Shown here one piece after another: positions 43,156-53,611 of a stretch of DNA of 64,000 bases (within the stretch, counting starts at the first letter, position 1; every line of letters starts with the position of its first letter). A program made the position numbers and the translations under genes. The DNA is from Zasmidium citrigriseum (lineage: Eukaryota; Ascomycota; Dothideomycetes; Mycosphaerellales; Mycosphaerellaceae): the NCBI GenBank assembly GCA_002786025.1, contig NHNW01000031.1, positions 310,001 to 374,000 on the forward strand, written 5' to 3'. The notes under the pieces are model-generated. The model searched no databases, was not told the origin of the DNA, and saw only the letters and a list, made by a program, of their open reading frames with translations.

Positions 43156-45675
43156 CTATTCTTCATGCTCTTGAACAGCCTCCTCCTGCCTCTGTGCCTT
43201 CCTCGCGTTGGCCCATGTATACAGTTGTTCTGGTCGCTCGGCACTTTTGTCACGGCGGATGTAGTATCGCCACATCCAGGGAAGCACCTTCTTGGTTTGG
43301 TAGAGAGCGTGAGCTTTGGTCGAGACGCCGAAGACGTAGTTGAGCTCCTCGAGCGACACGAATGTCATGCTGCCTGCCGTGCGTCCGAGTGTTGCGCCTG
43401 AGGTTTCGCGGACAAATATGAAGATCAGTACGAAAGCCACGATGTTGAGGCCTGCGAAGATGCCTAGAAGACCTCCGTGGCTGACTTTGACGGTGATGCT
43501 AGGAGGCAGAATATCAGCTTTTGAACGCTTTTCGCATCTGTTAGCACTTACATTGGCACAAAGAGCGTGAGCAGAGCCAATCCGAAGAAGTTAGAAAATA
43601 CAGCAAAGGACATTCCCACGACTCTGTTCTCCAGCGGGAAGACTTCGGCAGACATCGTAAAGGGCACTGGGCCCATGCTGAAGGAGTAGAAAACCATGAA
43701 GCTGAGCGCAAGTCAGCATATACATACAAGAAGTCTGATACCACTTTGAACTTACATGTAAGTGAAGAGACCAATAACAGGTGAGTGAGCCGAGCTCTTC
43801 TCAGGGATCTGGTAACTCAATGCAGCCGCGAGCATAGTCAAAGCCATCTGCCCTCACGTTAGCAGAGCCTCGAAAATAACTGAAAAGAGCACTCACAAAC
43901 GGCAGTGCTACAAGTAGCAGCCATCTCCTACCACGCTTATCAATCAACCAATAAGCCGGGAAAGCAAACAAGAAATTCATCAACCCGATGCCCCAACTCA
44001 GGAAAAGAGGCGCGAGGAAATTCGGATCCGCTAAGTCGCCAGGCAGTTGCTCACCAGATTCACAGAAGATGTTGGACGAGTATAGGACCAAGATATTCAC
44101 TCCACAGAGTTGTTGGCTGACCATGACCACAACAGCTGCCACAGTCGCTCGGCGGATCCGCTTGTTGGTGAAAAGCTGTCCGAACTTCTGGAAGTAGTTG
44201 ATGGACCGCGTAGGACCGAATCGAGCGCCGAGTCGTCTCATAGATGTGGTGTTTCCCTTGTTCTCTTCAACGATATTCTCTTCGCGAACGACGTCGGCTT
44301 TGCCCTTGGTACCGGATATGTATCGTTTCTCGATCTCCATTTGGTAGTGTACGTAGAGCAGCTCCTTCGCGGCAAGGATGGGCTGGCCTCTCAACTGAAC
44401 CAGGGTAGCGTAGGCCTCCTTGTAACGGCGAGGACCCCGCTTCATCAGGAATCGGGGCGAGTCCGAGCAGACGTAGATCAAGGAGAGAAGGACGATACAG
44501 GGAAAGACGCTGGAAGCCGTCTGCCATCGCCAGGCACTGTCGCCAACGCCGGAGACGATGAGATTGGCTGTGAAGCCAAGAAAAATGCCAAAGGCATCCA
44601 TGAGTTGCCAATTCATTGTCAGGGAGCCTCGAATGCTATAGGTGTATTGGTCAGTGAATGTCATGCACCATCACTTCTGTTGGACTTACTGCGCAGGAGA
44701 GACCTCAGCAGCGAACACAGGCACGACACTAGCCTTGCATCCCATGCCAATGCCCAACAGAGCACGACAAGCAAGTAGTTGCTGCCAGGTCTGCGAGCAT
44801 GCGGCCCCAATCATTGCAGCAAAGATAAGGAGGCCAGAGAAGCAAATCGCAGGTCGTCGTCCGAAAAAGTACTCATTGATCGGATCACTGATCCAACAGC
44901 CAACCAGACTGGCAGAGAAGAACGGCATCGCGTTGACGATGGCGAAGATCCAGGCGTCTGTGCCGGTGGGATCACAGCCATCGACGTTTGTCAGACCTAA
45001 CTGACTAGGCCAGTTGAGATTGGCTCCATTTGAGGCAGTCTGGTTCCAGCCTTGGACCACGGCTGCCACACAGAGGGTGATGATAGTCACTCGCAGCTCT
45101 TTGGGTTGCTTCCAGAATCCCTGGGTGTTCTCTTTCTCCAGGGCCTCCTTTTCTTCATCGGTCAGGTGAGGGACAGCGCGCCATGCCTCTGAATCTCGTA
45201 GGATTTGCCCGGCCTTTCAAGATAGTTAGATCGCTGGCTAATGACAATGACCCCAAGACTGCATGAGCAAGGAGTCACGGGGATAAAAGGTGGCATGGTA
45301 GCATGGTGATCCACTGGTAGGGTTGAATGGCACAACTTACCTTGATAAAGAGACTTTCTTGATTCTGCAATCCATGATCCTTGACGAAGTTCTTGACCTC
45401 ACGCTCAATGTGATGAACGTTCGCCAAAGGGTTGTCGATACTGTCGGATGGTCAGCATGATCGATTGGATTCGAGACGTCGAGCCTACAGTCGTTCGTTG
45501 TTGTCTTCGAAGATGTGTGCTCTCCAGGGAGCATCTACTATCGAATCCACATCATAGTTGGACTGCTGTGGTGTAAGTTCTCGTCTCTCGAAGACCTCGA
45601 ACACTTGCTCACCTCTTCGTCCGATTCTTCGACGAATCGTCTCCTGGGACCGTCTACACGCTGAACTTCATCCAT
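43156..45675 (-). CDS. MFS sugar/inositol transporter
   Basis: Eight exons: 45613-45675, 45489-45565, 45341-45440, 44690-45213, 43897-44635, 43756-43847, 43552-43701 and 43156-43498; introns 47-54 nt except one of 127 nt. Frame is kept throughout for 695 residues. An unusually long N-terminal cytosolic arm (about 100 residues, with HHIEREVKNFVKDHGLQN) precedes the first membrane helix (TIITLCVAAVVQGWNQTASN). Twelve helices are expected. Sugar-porter motifs present: FGRRPAIC, ACRALLGIGMGCKASVVPVF, SDSPRFLMKRG, VSQQLCGVNILVLYSS and DKRGRRWLLL; the sixth/seventh exons give SFSMGPVPFTMSAEVFP. The arm and motifs resemble fungal inositol/quinate-like permeases. Substrate cannot be fixed. The second exon has a CAGCAG acceptor, so one Gln may be optional. 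It converges on MTD1 with 94 bases between stops. Confidence 0.88.
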
Positions 45676-46353
45676 GACTACTCTGCAAGAGTCATAAACA
45701 CATCTTCAGTTGGTCGGACACAGATAGTGTCAATATATCGATCGCGTTTTCAGCCTGAGGCCGCACAATATGCACTCCTGCAATCTATAGTTCAGCCCCG
45801 CACAAATGTCATGTATCGCCAATGTAGGCGCAGCTGCATCACGATAACAATTTCTTTGTCCTCGTGCAGGACAAGGCGTTGCAGTGCCCGCCCGACCATT
45901 CCGCGGCAAAGTGCCAACTCATAAACCAGCCAGGTTGTCGGAGAGATTTCTGTGACACACTCAGCCTCCACGGCTTGGTCTTGCTGCAGCCCAGACTCCG
46001 ATGCGTAGGTACTTGTAGTGCGTTCGTTGCCTTAGATGCCTTGTAGGATCGTTGTGCCGCCTCTAGTCCTGCAAGACAAGCGAGTTTGCGGGGTGATTGG
46101 ATGGGGAAGTGGGAGGATCAGCTGGGGTCGTTGCGAGTCGGGCGAAATACGATGATCTTCTCCAAGCCATTCGTGGCGGAGTAGGTTCCTAGGCTTCTTG
46201 TCAAGAGGCCGCCTGGAAAGACTCGGAGAGTGCAGTCAAGTGACACACCCGCGCGTGACTGCATTGGTTATAGTGTAGTTGTCCTCACAGCCTGCCGTCG
46301 CTGGCAGTGCTTCAACGAACCACTTCCATGGATCGAGAAAGCACCTTACCGAC
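45676..46353. other. Divergent intergenic region
   Basis: About 680 bases between the transporter and the ankyrin gene. The frame of the ankyrin gene stays open upstream to 46279 without an ATG; a CCTCACAG acceptor-like site at 46283-46290 hints at a possible 5' intron. Nothing else seen. Confidence 0.35.
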
Positions 46354-48828
46354 ATGGCGGAGTTGCAAACCATCGCCGCAGTCTTTGACTTGCTGAAGAT
46401 CACTTACGAGGCCGGCAAATTTCTCAAGAAGGTCAGAGATGCCGATAAGATCGCCGGCGAGCTATCCGAGAGGATCAAGAGATTGGAGAATGTCCTGCAA
46501 GGCGTCCAGGCGGTATTGAAACATAGGGACGATCATGAAGTCTCCTCAGGCAAACAAGTACCGGCCGGCGCGCAAGTTGCAGAAACGATTCGAGGCTCTG
46601 TTCTGGCGTGCACGCGGACCGTGAAGCAACTCCAAGATCGAGTCGGAGGCTTCGACGACCAAGCCAGAAGAACGATTCTCGACAGATGGAAGATAGCACT
46701 GCACCACACATCGATCAGTCGTATCAATGATGAGCTTGAAGCTCGCGTCCACGTGCTGTCGACGGAGCTTGCAGTGCTGCAACTCTTCGACCAGACCAAG
46801 ACTGGATCCGCCGTTGCAAGCAATCACAATGAGCTCATGCGTGCCATCGAACGCCTGGGTGCCGAAGTCGAGGAAGGCAACAGGATCCAAAAATCAATGA
46901 TCCGCCGACAACAAGAGTGGGCGCTCCAGAATGGTCGGCAGGCTGCCGACGGGAATGCAACTCCTTTCAACCAAGATGCATTCGATAGCCTTTCACAATG
47001 TCTTGAAAGTGCTGAAGACATCCACGAGCATTACACTTCGGAGTATCTTCCAGATGACCGATCTGAAAGAATCAAGCGCGTGGTTAAGGAACAGGGTAAC
47101 GCCAGTCCTTTCGCTATCGCCACGCCTCCAGCAGCCATAGCAACACCATCGACAGGTCAGGCCTCTCTTCCGATCAGTGCCCTCCCTTCGTCTTCTGGCA
47201 TTGTAGCCGCTCCTCTTCCCCTGGACGAAGAGGACGGATACGACGACGATGAAGACGTCTGGCCACTTGATATGCTTAACACGCACATCGAAGCCTACGC
47301 CGACCAAGCCGACGAGAAGCGCATTGCTGAGCAGTTCAACCAGGCTGAGTACAACCTTTCTCAGGCAATCCGTAACTCCGAAACCCGTGAGTCGCATTAT
47401 GGAGTCCCTTTCACAGAGCGCGCGCAGATGCAAGAGCAGATGGCGTTCCTGTATCAAAAACAACGCAAGTGGAGCGAGGCGGTATCCACGGTCCATCATC
47501 TCCTCAGAGAGCGATCGTCGTCGGTGGTGTCGAGTGACGGAAGTGTCACTTCTCGAGAGCAGCCAGGTTTTGCCCAGGCTCGGCAGCACTATCTTCTTGC
47601 CTCCATCTATTACGACAGATACATGAGCAACGCCGGTGTCGCCACGGCCCAGACAGCTGATGACATCGAGAAGGCCGAAAGCCATGCCATGAAGGCCTTT
47701 AATAAGCAGTGGAAGATCCTGGAAGCCGGCAGCCAGTCCAATGAAGAGACTGAACAGCACAGAGACTGCATTGAGCTTTTCGCACGCATTCTGGAGACGC
47801 GAGACAAGACTGTAGAGGCAAGTGGCTTGAGGAAAAGACTGCTTACTGAGCAGACCGGCTCGTCCGAGGCCAGCGGTAGCATGCACAGGCTGTCGACCCA
47901 TACGCGATCCAATGGAGAGTACGAAGTCGTTGAAGATAAGCATGATATCCTCGTGGGAGCCATCAAGTCGGGAGATAGCGAGCAGATCCACGGCTTGCTG
48001 TCATCCGATCTCGATCTCGAACGCCTTTGCAGAAATGGCAAGACATTCCTCATGCATGCCGTTGAGAAATCGGACGAAAGTACAGTCCACAAGTTGCTTG
48101 GCTCCGAGCATCAAGCAGATGTGAATACGGCCAACAAGCGAGGCTTGACCGCACTGCATTATGCGGCAAGCAATGGCCTGAACGACATGGCAAGATGTCT
48201 GCTCCATCACGATGCTGAAGTCGAGCCCAGAGATAAGAGAGGCGAAGCTCCTGTCGTCAAAGCTGTCGTTGCCGGACACACTGCCATGGTCGAAGCTTTC
48301 TTCCAATGGGATGAACACACATTGCAATTCAAAGGCCGTGATGAGTGGAGTCTGCTCCACTATGCCGTCCACAAGTCCGGGCAGGAGATGATCAACTTGC
48401 TGCTTGAACTTGCTCCCGATCTCAAGGACGCTGTGGATCGCGCTGGAAAGACCGCGCTGCACCACTGCGCAGAGTATGAGAAGCTCGAGCAAGCCACTGC
48501 ACTCCTGGACCATGAGCAGTACTCGGAATCGGATGTCAACGCCAGTGATTCGGTGTCGCGGAACACGTTGTATTTCGCTGCTTCAAGGCCGCCGACTCCT
48601 CATCGAGAAAGCATCGTGAGACTTTTGCTCGATAGAGGCGGTTTGGTGGACGAGGTCAAGCCGCCTCCTCGACTGAAAGACTATGCAGCGCTGAGGAGAT
48701 CCATGCCACGGAGAGACAGCACGCTTTCGAGAACCAGTGTTTCCACCAGCGGCATGACTGCCATGACGAGTTCGAGCACGATGTCGAGATTTTCCAGAGC
48801 AATGGGGCGTTTTGGTATTCGAAATTGA
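46354..48828 (+). CDS. Ankyrin/TPR protein with a fungal NLR-type N-terminal region
   Basis: Single exon of 824 residues from the ATG at 46354. The start MAELQTIAAVFDLLKITYEA, followed by KFLKKVRDADKIAGELSERI, matches the helical N-terminal domain found on fungal NACHT/NLR-like proteins and related ankyrin proteins. The middle (~350-500) has TPR-like helices (YNLSQAIRNSETRESHYG, MQEQMAFLYQKQRKWSEAV). Residues ~530-725 are ankyrin repeats (NGKTFLMHAVEKSDESTVHK, RGLTALHYAASNGLNDMARC, EWSLLHYAVHKSGQEMINLL, AGKTALHHCAEYEKLEQATA). There is no P-loop NTPase domain between them. Likely a cytosolic scaffold; link to self/non-self recognition is only suggested by the N-terminus. The C-terminus is Ser/Thr-rich. 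Confidence 0.75.
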   Translation: MAELQTIAAVFDLLKITYEAGKFLKKVRDADKIAGELSERIKRLENVLQGVQAVLKHRDDHEVSSGKQVPAGAQVAETIRGSVLACTRTVKQLQDRVGGFDDQARRTILDRWKIALHHTSISRINDELEARVHVLSTELAVLQLFDQTKTGSAVASNHNELMRAIERLGAEVEEGNRIQKSMIRRQQEWALQNGRQAADGNATPFNQDAFDSLSQCLESAEDIHEHYTSEYLPDDRSERIKRVVKEQGNASPFAIATPPAAIATPSTGQASLPISALPSSSGIVAAPLPLDEEDGYDDDEDVWPLDMLNTHIEAYADQADEKRIAEQFNQAEYNLSQAIRNSETRESHYGVPFTERAQMQEQMAFLYQKQRKWSEAVSTVHHLLRERSSSVVSSDGSVTSREQPGFAQARQHYLLASIYYDRYMSNAGVATAQTADDIEKAESHAMKAFNKQWKILEAGSQSNEETEQHRDCIELFARILETRDKTVEASGLRKRLLTEQTGSSEASGSMHRLSTHTRSNGEYEVVEDKHDILVGAIKSGDSEQIHGLLSSDLDLERLCRNGKTFLMHAVEKSDESTVHKLLGSEHQADVNTANKRGLTALHYAASNGLNDMARCLLHHDAEVEPRDKRGEAPVVKAVVAGHTAMVEAFFQWDEHTLQFKGRDEWSLLHYAVHKSGQEMINLLLELAPDLKDAVDRAGKTALHHCAEYEKLEQATALLDHEQYSESDVNASDSVSRNTLYFAASRPPTPHRESIVRLLLDRGGLVDEVKPPPRLKDYAALRRSMPRRDSTLSRTSVSTSGMTAMTSSSTMSRFSRAMGRFGIRN

Positions 48829-49290
48829 TAGCGAGCGTTATGTGTGATACCCTGTCCGTCAGTTGTCTGTACGTTAGTATGTGAGCAAATAGTATAGTAA
48901 CTTCAATGGCAGAGACACCCTCTGGGTCTCCTCAAGAACGGATTTCCGGACAGATGTGAAGTCTTGTAGGCATTGCCTCGAGCATCCGTTCTGTGGATTG
49001 GATGGCAGAATACCTTTCTCGCTTGCTTGCTGAACAGTAAAGGTGTGATCATGTCGGATGTCGAGTCGAGGTGGAGAGTTGAGAATGGAAGGTGAGGTCA
49101 GGGGCGAAGCCAAAGCTCGAATGGCCCGTGCGCGAAAGTTCATCGATCTCGAGAGAGAAAATGCGAACGTGACCTCCTTCGACATTGGCCGACTCTCTTC
49201 GTCAACCCATTCTCCCGCGATTTCCATCGACCGCTACATCTGGAGAGATTGCTGAATCTGATATTGCCTGGACCTACGCATACTCTCACA
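48829..49290. other. Intergenic, no gene seen
   Basis: About 460 bases; 3' flank of the ankyrin gene and promoter of the RRM gene. No supported frame. Confidence 0.45.
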
Positions 49291-50534
49291 ATGTTCGCCT
49301 TGCGACGCGCTGCTGCGCGAGCAGTCTTCACCCAGCCAGTGCGGCAACTATCCACCCTCAGGCCAGCACCATCACGTGTTTCGATCTTCCAATCAGAAAA
49401 GCCGGCACTGAGTCGGTCATTCCACCAGTCATGGCAATGGCTTGCAGACGAAGAGCAGAAGAAGGCCAGTCCGGCAGAGGCAGAGTCGAGCGGCGAGACC
49501 GTGACCACGGAGCCAAGCGCCGAAGAGCAGAAAGAGATTAAGGAGGAGAGCATTGCCACACCCGATGTTGTTGCATCTGCTCAAGAGACCGCGCAAACGA
49601 CCCAGCACAACTTCCAGGAATCCGCATCAAAGGCCCAGGAAGCCGTTAGCAGCGCAGCCGAGACTGTTCAAGATGTCACTGCCCGAGCAGCTGAGTCTGT
49701 ACAAAATGCCGCATCAAACGCTTTCCCTTCGCGACAAGGTCCCTTGGCGGCTTCGAGCGCACGAGATTCAAAGCCCAGCAGGATCCTTTACATTGGCAAC
49801 CTCTTCTTCGAAGTCACTGCACCACAGCTTGAGGAAGAGTTCGGGAGATATGGCGACATTACCAACAGCAGAGTTGTCACAGATAGCAGAGGAAATAGCA
49901 AGGGCTTTGGATACATCGAATTCGCCAGCCAGGATGCCGCTGACCGGGCGGTACGTGAGCTCGATCAAAAGGTGTTCCAGGGCAGACGCATGGCCGTTCA
50001 GTACCACGTACGCCGCGAGCCCCGGATCTCTCCACGTGCAGCACGCGATCCGAACCCACCGAGCAAGACCCTCTTCATTGGCAACATGTCTTACCAGATG
50101 AGCGACAGAGATTTGAACGGTATGTTGAGCATGAAACGCATAGATTGCAACGTTTGGCTGACAGACCCGTAGACCTTTTCAGAGAAATCAAGAACGTCCT
50201 TGACGTCCGTGTTGCTATCGATCGCCGCACTGGTCAGCCCCGTGGCTTTGCTCACGCAGACTTCATCGACGTTCAGAGTGCCGAGCGGGCCAAGGAGCAT
50301 TTGGAGAAGAAGGAGGTGTATGGTCGTCAGTTGCGTGTGGACTACAGCCAGAGCTCTTCGCGGGAGAGGACGATGTAAGACCATGAGCACTGGAAATATT
50401 ACATTGTATTGCTGCTCACGAAAAGCGGTGGTAAAACGGCCGATGACAGGAAGAATGATTTCGGCATGATGGCAGCAGCGATGGCGTCAGAAGACATGGA
50501 TGACATGGACGATGGGGGCGACATGGATTATTGA
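49291..50534 (+). CDS. Mitochondrial-type two-RRM RNA-binding protein
   Basis: Three exons: 49291-50119, 50173-50374 and 50426-50534; introns 53 and 51 nt; 379 residues. The N-terminus (MFALRRAAARAVFTQPVRQL) is a strong mitochondrial presequence. A Glu/Ala-rich helical linker follows. RRM1 spans ~163-240 (RNP2 LYIGNL, RNP1 KGFGYIEF) and RRM2 from ~258 (RNP2 LFIGNM, RNP1 RGFAHADF); the second is split by intron 1. Taking the GTAAGA at 50375 as a donor adds a third exon with an acidic, Met-rich tail (MMAAAMASEDMDDMDDGGDM); without it the protein ends at a TAA at 50376. The third exon reads as clean coding sequence, so I prefer the longer form. Role: organelle RNA processing or translation, inferred. 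Confidence 0.8.
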
Positions 50535-50798
50535 ATGCCCTGGTCCGTCGCGGAGACGGAGGCGTGGTGTACAGAGATCCACCGGGTGGAGGTTCAAATT
50601 CACTGTTGTATTTGAGAAGTGTAGTATAGCATAGACACCGCTGAGCCGAGAACAGAGCGGTGGCAAAATCCACTCTTCGTGTACAAGGAGATGCAATCTT
50701 CCCCAGATCGTCGGCATTGTGGGGGCGGCTTCCCTCTGACCTCACTTCCTGAGCTTCTTCCGCATCAACAACAATGTCGCCAACACAAATACCCCAAA

Positions 50799-51707
50799 AT
50801 GTCCAGCACCGCAAGTACCCTCGCCAGCAATAATAACAAGCCGTCTCCCACAGCCAACACCAAACCAAACCGCTTACCCGCCCCAACGCTCTTCGTCGGC
50901 CCTCCATCCCGCAATGCCTCACAGCTCTCCATCGCCCGCACAGCAACCCACGACTCCACCCTAAACAAAACACGAGATCCTCTCAGTCGTCAAAAATCCG
51001 CCCTCTCAAGACCCTACAACCCCGACGCAGAAAACAACATCGGCGATGGCGAAGCCCCAAACCCCAACGCAACCCTCCCACCCCTCAAAAAAGCCAGCGA
51101 GAAAGCCATTGAAGCAAAATGGAAAGAGATGCAAAGCACCCTAAACGAAGTCGAACTCACCGCCCAAAGTTCCACACACGTCTTCGGCGAGAGCCACGCG
51201 AAAGCGCTGGATGATCTTCGACGCGCACAGGTCGAGCTTGCGCGGGCGTGGGGGAGAGGAAATGAGAGGCAGGCGGATGCGTCGGAGGACTTGGAGCTGA
51301 ATATCAATCGGTTCAAGGGGGCGGAGGATATTGCGCTGGATCGGAAGAGTGCGCATTCGAGGAGGCAGAGGGCGGATACGGCGGCGAGTACGTCGACGGC
51401 GCTGTCGGATGAGAGTGCTGCGAGTGTGAGGAGTGATGTTACGAGTCGGAGTGGGAGGAGTCAGTTGGAGGATGAGACTGCAGCGGATATTAAGTTGGCG
51501 AGTGAGAGACGGGCGGCGAACGAGGCGTATTTCAAGAAGGTGGATAGTGGGGTTAAGGATGTTGTTGCGAAGCTGGCGGTTGTGGCTGAGGCTATGCGAG
51601 GGGTGGAAGGGGAAAGTAGGAGTTTGTGGAGTTCTTCTTCGGACAGGACTGAGACGAGTGCTGGAGAGACTCGGCCGCAATCGAAGGGGAAGGCTTCTGC
51701 TGGATGA
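50799..51707 (+). CDS. Hypothetical coiled-coil protein
   Basis: Single exon of 302 residues from the ATG at 50799. An Asn/Pro/Ser-rich start leads to PTLFVGPPSRNASQLSIART and a helical region (about 125-190: KASEKAIEAKWKEMQSTLNE, then ALDDLRRAQVELARAWGRGN). The end is Ser/Arg-rich with further helix. No known domain, signal peptide or membrane segment. Base use changes sharply within the gene: the first half uses C-rich third positions, the second half (after about 51230) is G-rich with NNG codons. Function unknown; the helices and FVGPPSRNASQLS motif would be the parts to compare. Confidence 0.6.
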   Translation: MSSTASTLASNNNKPSPTANTKPNRLPAPTLFVGPPSRNASQLSIARTATHDSTLNKTRDPLSRQKSALSRPYNPDAENNIGDGEAPNPNATLPPLKKASEKAIEAKWKEMQSTLNEVELTAQSSTHVFGESHAKALDDLRRAQVELARAWGRGNERQADASEDLELNINRFKGAEDIALDRKSAHSRRQRADTAASTSTALSDESAASVRSDVTSRSGRSQLEDETAADIKLASERRAANEAYFKKVDSGVKDVVAKLAVVAEAMRGVEGESRSLWSSSSDRTETSAGETRPQSKGKASAG

Positions 51708-52153
51708 GAAGAGGATTGCTTGTAAGATCGAGCACAACGATGCTCTATCATTCTACGCGGACGCAGGGCTACCGAGCGATGATATGCTCAGCTTGGAGGC
51801 ATGGTTTGAGATCGAGAAGCGCCTCTAATTCTCACCCGTGAACGAGCACATGATGCAACGCTAGAGATGCGGAGCTCGTGGACTCCAATTCTCCAGCACG
51901 CAGACCTCAATTTGCTACCGATCAAAGGTGGAGAAGACAATGCAATTAAGTATGTAACAGTGGCCTTCGCCAGGTATGTCGAGACCTTGTTTGATGATTC
52001 TGACTTGTACTAACCGACCCAGATACATGTAGCCTTCTCAAGCTTCGTTCTACCTCAAACATCCTTTGCCAACCTTGACGGTGGCATCTAAGACAGTTAT
52101 CTCGAAGAGCGTCCACGCCGCTCATTTCCCTCGCGCTACTCGGCGGCTATCCT
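51708..52153. other. Intergenic, no gene seen
   Basis: About 450 bases with no supported frame; a CTATCCTAG acceptor-like site at its end may mark the start of the next exon. Confidence 0.35.
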
Positions 52154-53498
52154 AGATAACCGCCTTGTTCACGCCCTTCAACAACCTTTCTACCTCATCC
52201 AACCTGACCGATACAAATCCTACAAATCGCGGTAGCGACTCTGAAGACAGTCAACCTCCCGTTCGCCGCCGTCAACGCCGCCGGATCAACCCTCCATCTG
52301 ATGAAGACCTTGCCGATTCAATATCCGAACACGAGACGTCTTCCTATACCTACTCCAAGCCCAAAAAGGACTCCGAGGTAGAAGAAGCTGTTGGCGAAGC
52401 AGATTCAGATGGCGATACAAGCTCCCATCTTGATTGTCAAGATATGAGCGTTGCTCCTCTCGCCGAGGACCAGCAGTGCAAACTCAACTCCACCGTGTAT
52501 ACCCTCCTTGGTCTTGACCCCAAGCTGTGAGAAGATCTCTCCGGCGATGAGCTTGAAGAGGACCTCGACGAGGAGCCTAACGAGGACATTGAAGAGGAGT
52601 TTGAAGGACAGCATGCCGAGGAGCCCAACAACCACGATTTGGAGAACTACGCAACCGAGTCTGCCCAGCCCATGGATCGATTGACGTCCTCTACCAATCT
52701 CAGTGCAGCCAGCACGTTCGATTCAGAGGACCAATTACGGTATCTAAAGAACGCCTTGCCCGTTGCCTGCCGGCCTCAGCTCGAGGAGTTACTCGACGCC
52801 CTGAACTCTCTCGCTCCCACTCTTCCAACCCTGGGCGATGAGGCCCTCGTCACTGGTCGCCTACAGGAAGACTTTCCTCGCCTTGCCATCGATGACATCA
52901 ACTTCTTCTGCAGCAAATGGCCGAGCTGGACGTATCTCCAGGGAGGCAGTCGATTCTGCTGGCTCCGATGTGTCTGTGCACTTAAGCAAGCTGATAACGA
53001 TCGCCCTTTCAACCCGCCTCTCAACTTCGCAGATTTGGTTGCGCCATGGGGCAAGCCTACCGCCAAACTTGGTCTCAATTGGCATTACCCCACCTTTCGA
53101 TGCTCAGCTGCTACTCGATCCTATGGCCATATCATGGACCCTTCCAATCCGTCTATCCGGACCATGATCCGCAAGCTTGGAAGGAGTGTACCAGACACGC
53201 TTTGGTGGGACTCCTTCCCTCTACGTCTCGGTTTCTCTTTCGAGCTGGAGTACCGGCATTAGACCTTGGTCACGAGTAGCTTGCGTCAAGCAGATGGTCA
53301 AGAACATTCCAATGTTCAGCAGTCCCTCCACTTGTTGCGTCACTTGTCGCTTCACTTGTCGCTTCAGTCGTTGCTTCAGTCGTTGCTTCAGTCGTCTCTT
53401 CAGCCGTCTCTTCAGTCGTCTCTTCAGTCGTCTCCTTTGTCGTGCCTTCTGCTACTCCTTCACCTGAATCTTCAATCGTTCCTGCGAGAGAGCTCTGA
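52154..53498 (+). pseudogene. Doubtful gene with in-frame TGA and coding minisatellite
   Basis: One frame stays coherent from about 52154 to 53249 but is broken by a TGA at 52528-52530; the sequence on both sides is highly acidic and clearly continuous. Either this is a disabled gene, or a weak intron (GTGTAT at 52494 to GAG) removes the stop. No ATG starts the frame; a TAG acceptor at 52151-52153 suggests a lost or missed first exon. The centre has a Trp/Pro-rich domain (INFFCSKWPSWTYLQGG, PFNPPLNFADLVAPWG) that I do not recognise. A 44-nt intron at 53250-53293 would join a last exon, 53294-53498, that reads a 12-nt repeat as V-V-A-S/V-V-S-S units and ends at a TGA at 53496-53498. Function unknown. 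Confidence 0.4.
53331..53450 (+). repeat. 12-nt tandem repeat
   Basis: About nine to ten copies of a 12-mer running from CTTGTTGCGTCA through GTCGTTGCTTCA and GTCGTCTCTTCA. Neighbouring copies differ at one to three positions. Unit length is a multiple of three, and all three forward frames are open across it. Confidence 0.8.
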
Positions 53499-53611
53499 TG
53501 GTCTGGTATAGGACAATCATTGCAATTGTGTTGTCACGTGCGAACCCGAATTGAACTTTCTCTGGTGTGCATTAGCCTGCCGCAAGAGGCAGCCATGTTT
53601 CTACCTCTCTT

